Below are positions 8,364 through 17,172 of a stretch of DNA of 25,484 nt, in pieces; position 1 is the first letter of the stretch, and every line of letters begins with the position of its first letter. The stretch spans positions 1-25,484 of the forward strand of contig WTXG01000403.1 of NCBI GenBank assembly GCA_022496185.1, read 5' to 3'. The position numbers and the translations under genes were made by a program. The notes under the pieces are model-generated. The model did no database searches, had not been told where the DNA came from, and saw only the letters and a program-made list of their open reading frames with translations. Source of the DNA: Multifurca ochricompacta (taxonomy: Eukaryota; Basidiomycota; Agaricomycetes; Russulales; Russulaceae).

Positions 8364-9509
8364 ATGGATCGTAATCCATCACATCCTCCTTCTCATCCAC
8401 TTTCTCCTATTGATTACGATGCGACCGCCCAAGTGGCCCAAGGGGACAGAATCATCGACATCGACGAAGATTTTAATCTGCCCGAACACCCCCATCCCAA
8501 CGACCTGATTGACGTAGACTTCGGTGATGAATCCCCTGAGTTCCCTTTCTTCCCCAATGACCCCAATTCCAAGTTCTACTTCCCGCTTATGATCCCGTCA
8601 TCTAAGAACGATGGCACCACGGAGGTCGCCAAGTATATTTATTACACCAATGAAGGTATGGACATAGCTGGATGCTTAGAGAAAGGAGGACCCGTCTATG
8701 GAGCCCCAGTCTACCTCGAAGAGAAGAACATTGGGCGACTACACTATGTCTTGGGGCCTGAACATTTACAACATCTCTTGGCCCATGACCCACGCGCCTT
8801 TGCAATCAATGAAGTGCTTCGGGATTTACAAATGCCGCGACTGACCGCCGAGATTGCACGGCTTCGTAAGTTCCAGGCACTCCGGGACAATTTAGAGATG
8901 CAACGCCGCGACTATGAACGACAGATGGTAAAAATCAATCAAGGAGTTTTTGACATAGAACATCACTTGGCAAGTATCAGGACGAGGTTGGAACAAGGAG
9001 AGGCGTATCAAATCATTTCTGAACGGTATGCTGATATTTTCGCACGACCACTCCCTTGTCGCCGCCTCGACCTTGCACCTTGGCTCAACCCTCATTGCTT
9101 CGAAATGCCACGTCTCCACGAAAATCCCGATGGCAAGCTTTGCTGGCGCTGTAGCAGCAAGTACCATCTCAGCTGGTGTTGCCCCACGGCCAAGAAACGG
9201 TGTCGGCATTGTCAAAGCACCTCGCATTGGAGTCGCCAGTGCTTGTTCCGACGACTTACGCAGGCTCCCACTGTCCAGAACCCCTCAGGGTGGTGTGGCA
9301 AGTGTCTCTCCCACAACGCTGGACATCGAGAAATCGACTGTCATGTTTACGACGGCTGCTTTCACTGTGGGAGACGGGGGCCCTACGGTTTTCTATGAAC
9401 ACACATTTGCCCCATGGACAAAGAAAAGGAGAACTACGATGCTGATCACTACGCCGTAGCCGACGAATACCTTTCCCTGGTCCAAGATGACGATGGTATG
9501 CCAATCTAG
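8364..9509 (+). pseudogene. Gypsy-2 accessory post-pol ORF with multiple CCHC zinc knuckles (one TGA stop)
   Basis: This is a 381-codon frame from the ATG at 8364 to TAG at 9507-9509, interrupted only by TGA at 9396-9398. An upstream TTG at 8343 would add 7 residues but is not a credible start. The N-terminus is acidic (residues 25-60). The block shared with Gypsy-1 spans about residues 58-172 (EFPFFPNDPN, AKYIYYTNEGMDIAGC, GGPVYGAPVYLEE, DPRAFAINEVL). Residues about 155-225 are charged and look helical, a possible coiled coil. Knuckles follow: C260-C263-H268-C273 and C280-C283-H288-C293 are canonical CX2CX4HX4C, C311-C314-H321-C326 has a longer loop, and C332-C335 starts a fourth that spans the stop. 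The ORF lies just before the polypurine tract. Retroviral env occupies this place, but there is no signal peptide or membrane segment. An RNA-binding, second-nucleocapsid role is inferred. Confidence 0.8.
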
Positions 9510-9527
9510 CTGGCTCTGCTAGGACTT

Positions 9528-9540
9528 AAAAGAGGGGTAA
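9528..9540 (+). other. Gypsy-2 polypurine tract
   Basis: AAAAGAGGGGTAA lies directly before the LTR start TGTCACAA at 9541 and 18 nt after the accessory ORF stop. This is the expected plus-strand primer site and confirms that the accessory ORF belongs to the element. Confidence 0.75.
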
Positions 9541-10134
9541 TGTCACAAACCCCACCGTGTCGTCTTGTTTTCCCCTTTTTTCACGTGACATGACCTTTGA
9601 TCCTGTTTGTCCCTTTGTTGACGATGTTATGACTTTCTTTGTACCTATTTGTTCCTTATCTTTGACTCAAGGCGGTGCTTATCTATGACTCATATTTTAC
9701 ACAAGGACGCTTACGTATTTTCCCACCAGAACTGCGACTATACCAGACTCGTCTATGTATATTCTCACCTGGCCCACTTGACTCCGTTCCCTCTTTGGAT
9801 AGATTACGACTTTGTTGATACACCAAGTACGACACTCCGATTTAGACTCTGACTTCTACTACGTATATAAGGCCTGCCTAGATAGCCTGTATACCTCAGA
9901 CTCGACTTCTTAATCGACTTGGTGCATTACCTTCTGGGTGATCTCTAAGACCTGACTCTTGAATCGTCTCAGTGCTTTTGGCACTTTTCCGCTCACCGAT
10001 ATCAAGGGATTAGCTCCTTGGTACCGACTTCTCACCTGAACTCCGTACACTTGAAAGACAGTGTGCACTTGACTTCGTAGTTTTGCTATGCGACTTATCA
10101 CATGTTGTGACGAACGCCCGCACCAGGCGTTACA
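9541..10134 (+). repeat. 3' LTR of Gypsy-2 (594 bp)
   Basis: It starts TGTCACAA after the polypurine tract and ends GGCGTTACA at 10134, where Copia-2 coding sequence resumes (minus CACTGGGTGG). The end aligns with the Gypsy-1 LTR end: the reverse complements begin TGTAACGCCTGG and TGTTACGTCCGG, and the next 30 or so bases also match. Length is close to the 589 bp of Gypsy-1. Most of U3 is diverged, so these are related but distinct families or subfamilies. Confidence 0.88.
9864..9908 (+). promoter_or_regulatory. Gypsy-2 LTR core promoter and self-primer sequence
   Basis: TATATAA at 9864-9870 is followed 34 nt later by AGACTCGACTT (9898-9908). The 16-nt stretch ACCTCAGACTCGACTT is identical in the Gypsy-1 LTR although surrounding sequence differs, which points to selection on this short segment. 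Confidence 0.75.
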
Positions 10135-10312
10135 CCACCCAGTGTCCTTCTATGCCGTGTGTGTCTAATTTTGAGCCTGCATCAGAGTGGACCCAAACGC
10201 ATTGTCCCCATTCTGGAATGTTTGATAGATTTGGCTTGCTGCTGTAGAGTTTCTCAAAGGGAGTTGTCATGCCAAGAGCCCTAGTAGAAGTGTGGTTCTT
10301 AAGCCAAACCAC
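10135..10312 (-). pseudogene. Copia-2 integrase, continuation after the hAT insertion
   Basis: The frame resumes with VWLKNHTSTRALGMTTPFEKLY, SNIPEWGQCVWVHSD and KLDTHGIEGHWV. This is the typical Copia integrase tail leading into the WVGY motif, where sequence switches to the Gypsy-2 LTR at 10134. Confidence 0.85.
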
Positions 10313-10382
10313 TAGTGATTGGCAGGGGTAACCCTGGGGTATCCTCGTTGGTACCCGTACCCATACCCGTACCCATCACTAC

Positions 10383-10620
10383 AGGTACGGGTAACCCGCG
10401 GGTTACCCACGGGTCACCCATGAAAACGTGTGCAAGTTTTGTACTTGCATCGCGCATTTTGGATGACCGGCCCAGGCCTTCCCAGACCAAGACGATACAC
10501 AACGCGTTCATTTGTGGCTGCTTAAGATCCCTCAATGACTCTTATTTTATGTTCAGAAGATTAAGATAAATCATTATTCCATTTTTATTTTATTATTCTG
10601 CTTTCAATTTTATACAAGCA
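10383..10620 (+). repeat. hAT internal repeat unit A
   Basis: It shares with units B and C the ordered blocks CGCGCATTT (about 10451), GGCCCAGG, AACGCGTTCAT (10501), a GATCCCTCA/TATTTTATGTTCA segment and the tail TTTTTATTTTATTATTCTG (about 10580). A GGGTAACCC-rich stretch precedes it. Confidence 0.7.
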
Positions 10621-10734
10621 CAACTAAAATACAGTATAAAGAGATGATTAGATAGGATGTTATAGAACATTGATGAAAAGCCTGTCAGATAACCACACAG
10701 AATGCAAAATAATTTGATGAACACATAGCAATTT

Positions 10735-10998
10735 GCAGGGGTAACCCCTGGGTAATTGTTTTGATACCTGGGTTACCCATAAAATGAAACGCGTGCAAGT
10801 TCTTTACTTGCATCGCGCATTTCGGACATCTGGCCCAGGAGATCCTGGTCAAGGAGATATGCACTTGGCACAACGCGTTCATTTATGGCTACTCAAGATC
10901 CCTCAAAGATTCCTATTTTATGTTCATAAGATTAAGATAATTTATTATTCCATTTTTATTTTATTATTCTGGTTTCAATTTTATACGAGCGTGACTGT
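10735..10998 (+). repeat. hAT internal repeat unit B
   Basis: Same block order as unit A. AACGCGTTCAT lies at 10872, 371 bp after its position in unit A, and the unit begins with a GCAGGGGTAACC stretch resembling the left end of the transposon. Confidence 0.7.
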
Positions 10999-11200
10999 TC
11001 TTTGCATTTCTGCGCATTTCGGGTAAATGGCCCGGGCCATCCCAGTCAAGGAGATAAGCACTTGGACACAACGCGTTCATTTATGGCTACTCAAGATTCC
11101 TCAAAAATTGTTGGTTTATGTTCAGAAGATTAAATGGATCCTTTATTTACATTATTATTTTATTATTCTGGTTTCATTTCATACAAGCGCAACTGTCCTA
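10999..11200 (+). repeat. hAT internal repeat unit C
   Basis: A shorter copy lacking the GGGTAACC lead. TGCGCATTTCGG lies at 11011 and AACGCGTTCAT at about 11070, 198 bp after unit B. It ends with the same TTATTTTATTATTCTGG tail. Confidence 0.65.
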
Positions 11201-11763
11201 GTCCCTGGATGCACGATTCTGCGCGTTTAAGTCAACCTTCCTTAATAGGAAGGAGGTCAGACCACCATGCGATGCAATGTAGTCGCTGCCCCATGCAGCT
11301 TGTAGACACACGCGGGCCTTGTTTCAATAAAGTAATTTGATAATTAGATTATAGAATAGTCTATATTAGTCTAGAGTGTATTTTAGATAGTGCCAGACCG
11401 GCAGAATTGGTCACGTGTTAATAAAACAGATGTATCATGGTTTTCAAGAAAGTGGATCACTGATAAGGATTTTATTTTACATCGCACTGTTAATCTGCTT
11501 TGATATTTTGTATGATAATACTAGAACATATTTAACGCCACCCTGTAGCATACATCAGACGAGATCTTGTATTTTTGTGGCTGCAGATGTGTTTTATCTC
11601 GGAAATTCTACTGATCTTGTCAATGCATAATCGGCGCCTATACCTGCCAAACCCGCCACGCGGGTATGGGTTTCCACAGGTTGGGAGCCATATACCCGTA
11701 CCCGTACCCGGCAAAACCTGCAGCGCTTACCCGCACGGGTACGAAACCCCTTGACAATCACTA

Positions 11764-12073
11764 CAAACCACGTGAAAGAGTGCCTTGCCCCAAAGATATT
11801 TGGGCAGGCCAGAGTGGTGGAGGAAAGCCCGCACGTGCTCAAGGAGTCTGCGGTTCAGAGATTCTGTGACTCCATTGTGCTGCGGGGTGTCGTGGGTTGT
11901 CAGATGTCATTCTGTGCCTTGTTGTTGCAAGAGTTTGGTGAATTCTGATCTGGTGAATTCGCCACCGCAATCAGATCTGAGAGCCTTGATAGTCGCTCCA
12001 TGTTGTGTCTGCGCCCAAGCTGCAAAGGCACAATAAGCTGAAAGGGTCTCATCCTTGGTGCACAGGACATTGA
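11764..12073 (-). pseudogene. Copia-2 integrase core, first part
   Basis: Minus-strand translation gives NVLCTKDETLSAYCAFAAWA, then the second catalytic Asp in IKALRSDCGGEFT. TGA at 11907-11909 replaces an expected Arg before HLTTHDTPQHNGV, and the third acidic residue follows in TESLNRRLLEHVRAF. It continues SGLPKYLWGKALFHVV and is then broken by the hAT element. It is too short and too broken to make protein, but the integrase identity is clear. Confidence 0.85.
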
Positions 12074-12576
12074 TGTTGAACACAGAAGATGTTTGGTGAT
12101 GCTTCAGGCATCAGGTGATTAGATTAGCTACTTTGTAGATTAGATTAGATATCGGAGTCTCGGACTTTTTACATTATCATTATTACTTTCTTTCTCACAT
12201 TCCGCAGTAGCTGACTGATACACCATGTAACATGTGATTTCTGTAGTGGCCAATGGCCTTTCTCCCTCATATTTATTGTTTGGACTTTGTCTGGCACTTG
12301 TGGACTTATTCCCAGTGCACAGACCATCCCTTAGATAGTATAAAAGGGTGTCTGTTTCATCTCTTACACTTCAGAGTTCCTTCTACCTCTGAAGTGTAAG
12401 TCCCATTTACTCTACTCTCTACTTCCTTTAGACTAATGCTCTATGTAGTACTTGTCTTTTCTAGGTCAGTAGTGTAGTAATACAGAGTTCCTTCTACCTC
12501 TGAAGTTACTTGTCTTTTCTAGCCTAACCTGCTCAGAACCTTACAGTCAGTATGCTGCGCACATGCCTGTTTCACA
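12074..12576 (+). repeat. 5' LTR of Copia-3 (about 503 bp)
   Basis: It starts TGTTGAACA and probably ends CCTGTTTCACA. It aligns with the 3' LTR (17379-17873) and, in inverse orientation, with the Copia-4 LTR (24011-24524) through GCTTCAGGCATC, a TATCATTATTACTTTCTTTCTC block, GGCCAATGGCCTTT, the TATA box and hairpin, and ACAGTCAGTAT. The exact right end is uncertain by several bases. Confidence 0.85.
12339..12400 (+). promoter_or_regulatory. Copia-3 5' LTR TATA box with perfect 14-bp hairpin
   Basis: TATAAAA at 12339-12345 is followed at 12363 by CTTACACTTCAGAG, a 10-nt loop, and CTCTGAAGTGTAAG ending at 12400. The hairpin covers the expected transcription start or RNA 5' end. A short second copy (CAGAG-loop-CTCTG, 12483-12502) follows 111 bp later with the same loop sequence. 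Confidence 0.7.
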
Positions 12577-12831
12577 GAACTTGCGGTTGGCTCCTCCATG
12601 ACATGACTCCCCTTGTATTTACACAGTATCCGCCTGATGTGGCTTTAGGATCTGTTGTAGAATGGGGTTAGACAGCTCCACTATACTACTTAAAAGTCAC
12701 ACATTGGAGGCAGGACTTTTTTAAGTTCTGAAGCATAGCACCACAGATTGGATGGGCCCTCTTAAATGAGACCTGGACAACTGGTTCTAACTGCTCCTTG
12801 GAACCAGGATCAATTCTTACAAATCATCTCA
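12577..12831 (+). other. Copia-3 leader between LTR and gag
   Basis: About 255 bp without a convincing ORF or recognisable tRNA primer site. An ATG at 12766 is in frame with gag and would add 22 residues, but they do not resemble the start of related Gag proteins. Confidence 0.5.
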
Positions 12832-13660
12832 ATGGCTAACATCATTTTCCCTTCGACCTTCAAGTTTGACAAACTTGATGGCTCCAACTGGCTGCAGTGG
12901 TCAGTATCATTCACTGCCCTGCTTAGGATCAATGGCATGAGAAGGCACATCACACATGATGGGCCTGAATATGCCAATCCCCCGGTCCAGAAGGATGATG
13001 AGAAGGAAGCGGACTACCAGGCAAGATTTGCCCAGTGGACCGAACCCATAATCCAGGAATGGAATAGGGTTGAAGAAGTATTGATGGGATTACTGGTGCT
13101 GGTCGTCACCAGTGAAGTTTATTCTCAGGTTGCCTCTGACAGGAAGTATCCGTCAGTCTGCTCAAAGTATGAGCAGCTGGAGTCCTTATATGGCACTGTG
13201 GGTAGCATGGCCACCTACAATTTGTGGTGCTTGGTTTCGTCCTTCCATTTGGAGGAAGGCAAACCATTCCGGCCCCAATTGCAGTGTGTGCTAGATGCAA
13301 GAAATACCCTAAAGGAAAATGGGATGGAGGTCTCTGACCTCCAAATGAGCTTTATTTTGCTCCAATCCCTTCCCCCATCATACAGTGCCATCGCTGGCTC
13401 AATCTTAGCTTCAGGACCTCCTGAATGTCTTTCCCCTCAGGACCTCATTCAGAGGTTCCTAAATGAGGAAAGCTGACTTGCCGGCCCCACAGGAAGTGGT
13501 GTTGGGGCTGCCCTTAACAAGGCAGCCCATGTCAACAAAACAAAAACAAAAAAGTACAATTTATCACGCCACAACCTGCAGGTGCATATCATCCAATGAT
13601 GTCACCTGCTTCTACTGCCAGAAGCTGGGGCATAAGGCAAATGAATGTCGGCAGAGGAAA
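12832..13660 (+). pseudogene. Copia-3 Gag with CCHC knuckle
   Basis: The start is chosen at the ATG at 12832 because the next residues (ANIIFPSTFKFDKLDGSNWLQW) parallel the Copia-5 start (APAFTFPPSAAIEILDGSNW). The domain runs through YEQLESLYGTVGSMATYNLW, LQCVLDARNTLKENGMEVSD, SFILLQSLPPSYSAI and LIQRFLNEES. TGA at 13474-13476 stops it where Copia-5 continues. In-frame homology resumes (GSGVGAALNKAAHVNKTK) until a frameshift at about 13560-13600, after which the knuckle CFYCQKLGHKANEC is read. It is a broken capsid/nucleocapsid gene. Confidence 0.88.
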
Positions 13661-14134
13661 CAGGATTGGCAAAATGCCACAGCTGGAAAAAAGGGCAACC
13701 AGAGGAAGGCGCAAGGCGCCAGTGTACCATCATCTTCCCACCAAGTAGCTACAATAGTTAATGGTAGTGGAAGAATACAGGAGGTGCATGAGACACCTCA
13801 CATTAAACTTTATACCATAAATGCGACTGAAGAAATCTTCCAAGATGATGGATTTACCTGGATGATGGATAGCGGTGCCACCACCCACTTCACACCCTTT
13901 GAGTCAGATTTCTATGAATATCTGCCTCATTCGGGACACACTGTTACAGTGGTGGATGGAACCGTGGTCCCAATTGAAGGAGTAGGAAGCGTTCATATAA
14001 GGACCAATAAAAATTATATATTGGAACTTAACAACGTTTTCTACATGCCATCTGCAGGAAATCACATCCTATCAACAAGTCATATCACCAATAGAGGTGG
14101 TATAGTCTTATTTATCAATACAATGTCGCAATAG
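13600..14134 (+). pseudogene. Copia-3 knuckle-protease segment
   Basis: The frame contains the Gag knuckle CFYCQKLGHKANEC followed by a variable linker and the aspartic protease motif FTWMMDSGATTHFTPF. Then come TVTVVDGTVVPIEGVGSVHI, YILELNNVFYMPSAGNHILS and TSHITNRGG, typical of Copia proteases. A one-base shift at about 14108 breaks the link to integrase; the homologous continuation (IYQYNVAIEYKGQRIAEG) is in another frame. Confidence 0.88.
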
Positions 14135-14950
14135 AGTATAAAGGACAAAGAATAGCGGAAGGAGTCAAGGCTGGGGATCTATATTGGATCCAAGGGTCAA
14201 TAGTGGATAAACCAACCGCTGCCCTGAATACTGCATCAACCAGCCTCGATACCTGGCATCTTAGAATGGGCCATATGTCTAAACAAGCCCTAAAGAGATA
14301 TGCTCCTGAGGCCGTAAAAGGTCTCAGTTTAAAAAATAGCCAAGAGGAAGTAAAGCCTTGTCATGGCTGCGAAATGGGGAAATCCCATCACCTTCCTTTC
14401 CCTCCCTCTCATAAGCGGGCTTCAGCACCCTTGGAGGTCATTCATAGTGATCTAGTTGGTCCACTCCAATGTACCTCAATACAAGGGCATTTATACTTTG
14501 CCACTTTCATAGATGACTTTAGCCGCAGTGCTATAGTTGTTCCAATGAAGGCAAAACACTATTTCAAATGGTCTTTGCAAATGTCAAGGCATTCTTAGAA
14601 AACAAAACAAACAATAAAATAAAGACCTTGCATACAGACCGTGGTGGCGAATATGTTAATAATGAGCTGAAGTCCTTGCTAAGTGAGGCTGGCATAGAGC
14701 ATAAACTTACAATGCCATATTCCCCACAACAGAATGGAAGAGCTGAAAGGTTCAACAGAACAATAATGGAAAAAGCCACAAGCATGCTCCATCATGCTGG
14801 GCTTTCTCTTGGCTTTTGGGAGTGCACTGTTTCAACAGCATGTCACATATATAACAGAACTCCCATCCGTTCTAACAAGTGGAGGACACCGCTAGAGCTT
14901 CTGGTTGGGGACATACCAGATGTCTCTTATTTTAAAGTCTTGGTTGTGAA
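14109..14950 (+). pseudogene. Copia-3 integrase
   Basis: The GAG-pre-integrase finger is TWHLRMGHMSKQALKRY with CHGCEMGK. The core has the first Asp in VIHSDLVGPLQ and TFIDDFSRSAIVVPMKAK. After a frameshift at about 14556 come the second Asp in LHTDRGGEYVNNELKS and the Glu in QQNGRAERFNRTIMEKA, then HHAGLSLGFWECTVSTACHI. A further shift at about 14940 breaks the VSYFKVFGCEAYYHVP-like region. All three catalytic acids are encoded, but in different frames. Confidence 0.9.
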
Positions 14951-16455
14951 GCATATTATCATGTTCCGGAAAACAAGCAGCAAAAATTGGATCCTAAAGC
15001 CAAAAAAGCCATCTTTGTTGGGTATGAGCCAAATAGCAAAGGCTATATTCTATGGGATAGACATGCCCAGTCCTTTGTTTCGTCCAGAGATGTGATGTTT
15101 AATGAAGAGTCCTTCCCATCCCACTCTGTAGTGGACAACAGAGATAAAGCAAAGGAACAAGTAGTTCCAGTAGAAGGAGGGTCAGTCCAACCCTCACCAG
15201 CAATAGCCACAGTTCCTCAGGATCCTGAGTATAAGGATACTGAGGTTGAGGAACAGGAGGTAGTGGAACCTCCTCAAATAAATCCTGAGCCTACCACACC
15301 CAATAATGAAGTAGACACACACACAGACACCATTTATCAGACACCACCATCCCAAATAATGGAACCCTCCCAACTCCCCACAAGAACTCGTGCCATTAGA
15401 AAGTCAACAAAAAAGGCTAGAGGCAAACTTTCCCAACCAGTTTTTACTAGGGAAAGTCCACGCTCTGAACGACGGTCCGTGGCCATACAAGAAGATCTAG
15501 ATCTTGATATTGTAATGCCAAGATGTTCACATCGTCTGAATCCTCACTTTTACAATGAGGATAATGCAGAGTTTGTGCAAGGTTCAACCAGACTTGGGAC
15601 CATGGAGTTGCTAAATGCTGCAGGTGTCTCTTATAGAGACCCCCTGACCTTTCAGGAGGCAATGCAGTCTGATAATGCCACTGAGTGGCTTGAAGCATGT
15701 CAATATGAAATAGATGCTTTAAAAAAGTTAAATGTGTGGCGCCTTGAGGATCTTCCTGAAGGAAGAAAGGCTGTCAAATCAAAATGGGTTTTTAAATTGA
15801 AGCCAGATGGACGGTTTCATGCCAGGCTTGTGGCAAAAGGTTTCACTCAAATAGAAGGAGTGGACTTTGATGAAACATTCTCCCCAGTCACCAGATTTGA
15901 ATCACTTTGTTTATTACTAGCATTAGCTGCGCTAGAAGATTGGGAAATCCACCAGATGGATGTCAAATTGGCATTCCTTCATGGCGATTTGGATGAGGAG
16001 ATTTATATGGAGCAACCAGTTGGTTTCGTCATTGCTGGACAAGAGTCCAAAGTTTGTAGGCTACAAAAAGCATTATACGGCCTCAAACAAGCCTCCCAAG
16101 CATGGAATCTTCAGTTTCATGCAGTTCTTACTGAACTGGGCTTCACTCAGACGTACTCTGATGCAGGAGTATATGTGTATCATCACCATGGGGGGGATGA
16201 TTCACTTTTTGTCATTCTTTATGTTGATGACATCACTATACTTGGATCTTCAAAAGATAAGATAACATGGCTGAAGGAATCTCTATCTAGCCGATATGAG
16301 ATGACTGACTTGGGAGAAATCCAGTCATATCTCGGTGTTAACATCACCAGAGATTGTCCTAACAAGATGCTGGAAATTGATCAGGCAGCTTATGTTTTGT
16401 CTATTCTTGAGAAGTTTGGGATGAGGGATTCCAATCCAGTATACACTCCCCTACC
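14945..16455 (+). pseudogene. Copia-3 integrase tail, linker and reverse transcriptase
   Basis: The longest open piece of Copia-3 starts with KLDPKAKKAIFVGYEPNSKG, the end of the Copia integrase, followed by SRDVMFNEESFP and a Pro/Thr/Glu-rich linker. RT motifs follow: WLEACQYEIDALKKL, AVKSKWVFKLKPDGRFHARL, KGFTQIEGVDFDETFSPV, EIHQMDVKLAFLHGDLDEEI, KALYGLKQASQAWN and the catalytic YVDD at 16220-16231 (ILYVDDITIL). MDVKLAF replaces the usual MDVKSAF. A one-base shift at about 16455 (PLPAARMH) ends it. It would make cDNA if joined to intact partners. Confidence 0.93.
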
Positions 16456-17172
16456 AGCCGCACGGATGCACATCTGGTCAAGTTTGAAGGCCAGGCATCT
16501 ACTTCAGAAATAAAGAAGTACCAACAGTTAATGGGGTCACTGCTATGGGTGCAAATTGGAAGCAGACCCACATTAGCTTTGCTGTTGCGTGCCTTAGTCA
16601 ATACGCTTCCAATCCTTCACAACATCATCTGCGCCTAGCAAAGTATGTTCTAAAGTACCTAAATGCTACTATGAACTACAGGGTGTGATATTCTGGAGGG
16701 AATGAAGAGAGTGGCCTTCATGGCTTTGCAGATTCCTCATGGGGAGATCAAGAGGACTGCCACTCCACTTCGGCTACGTTTATATGCTTGCAAATGGAGC
16801 CATATCCTGGTGCTCTAGAAAGCAAAAGACAGTAGCACAGTCCACCACAGAAGCTGAATACATGAGCCTAGCTGAGGCTCCAATCAGGCTGCGTGGTATA
16901 GGACGTTTATGGAGGAATTGGGATTTGAAGTCACTTCACCCATACAACTCCATTGTGACAATAAGGGTGCTGTGGACTTAGCATTAAACCCTGTCACAGG
17001 AAGGCGGTCAAAACACATACCAATAAAGTACCATGCAATCAGGGAGTATGTTGAATCACATCTAATCAATTTAGTGCGAACTCCCACTGGTGAAATGCTG
17101 GCAGATGGCTTCACAAAGTCTCTACCAAGAGCGTCACATGAAGACATGGTTACTAAACTTGGACTTATATGA
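16455..17172 (+). pseudogene. Copia-3 RNase H region, multiply frameshifted
   Basis: Compared with the open Copia-4 copy, single bases are missing at about 16567 (RPDISFAVA), 16773 (HSTSGYV) and 16879 (EASNQAA), and TGA at 16686-16688 replaces the Arg of LRYSGG. The catalytic pieces are recognisable: FADSSWGDQED, TTEAEYMSLAEA and LHCDNKGAVDLALNPVTGRR. The segment ends LVRTPTGEMLADGFTKSLP with the pol stop at 17170-17172. Confidence 0.92.

Larger units (their letters stand above)
8162..10134 (+). mobile_element. Gypsy-2: 3' part of a second Tf1-like Gypsy element
   Basis: The plus strand carries an accessory ORF homologous to that of Gypsy-1, a polypurine tract and an LTR related to the Gypsy-1 LTR. 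Its pol and 5' LTR are not in the window. The simplest reading is that Copia-1 inserted into Gypsy-2 upstream of the accessory ORF, leaving the 5' part beyond the left edge; a 5'-truncated remnant is the alternative. Its outer end (10134) lies exactly where the Copia-2 integrase sequence stops, so Gypsy-2 is inserted in Copia-2. I see no pol sequence in 8162-8363. Confidence 0.85.
10313..11763. mobile_element. Non-autonomous hAT-type DNA transposon (1451 bp)
   Basis: The element is flanked by the 8-bp duplication CAAACCAC (10305-10312 and 11764-11771). Its terminal inverted repeats are TAGTGATTGGCAGGGGT on the left and TAGTGATTGTCAAGGGGT on the right (reverse complement). An 8-bp duplication with TAGTG/CAGTG ends is the hAT signature. 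Both subterminal zones are packed with short GGGTA/ACCCGT motifs in both orientations (10321-10430 and 11640-11745), as seen for hAT transposase-binding regions. The interior holds three diverged tandem units and AT-rich sequence, with no transposase frame, so it must be mobilised in trans. Confidence 0.88.
10135..12073 (-). mobile_element. Copia-2 fragment (integrase region), split by a hAT element
   Basis: Two minus-strand blocks, 12073-11764 and 10312-10135, form one continuous Copia integrase once the hAT insertion (10313-11763) and one 8-bp target duplication are removed. The right edge is cut by the Copia-3 LTR, the left edge by the Gypsy-2 LTR. The rest of the element is missing from the window. 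Confidence 0.85.

Noticed and set aside
8242..8508. Separate small ORF (88 residues, plus strand)
   Set aside because: It overlaps the accessory ORF in another frame, crosses the hairpin region, and has no similarity to anything else in the window.
9541..10112. Gypsy-2 LTR ending at GTTGTGACG (10112)
   Set aside because: It resembles an inverted match to TGTCACAA but does not end in CA. Alignment with the Gypsy-1 LTR end and the resumption of Copia-2 coding sequence both place the end at 10134.
10321..10430. Telomere-like or microsatellite array (GGGTAACCC/ACCCGT repeats)
   Set aside because: The motifs are irregular, occur in both orientations, and are confined to the two ends of an element with hAT termini and an 8-bp target duplication. 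Subterminal transposon repeats fit better.
14540..14600. Programmed ribosomal frameshift in Copia-3 integrase
   Set aside because: The shift lies inside the catalytic core and is one of many scattered single-base shifts, so ordinary decay or sequencing error is more likely.
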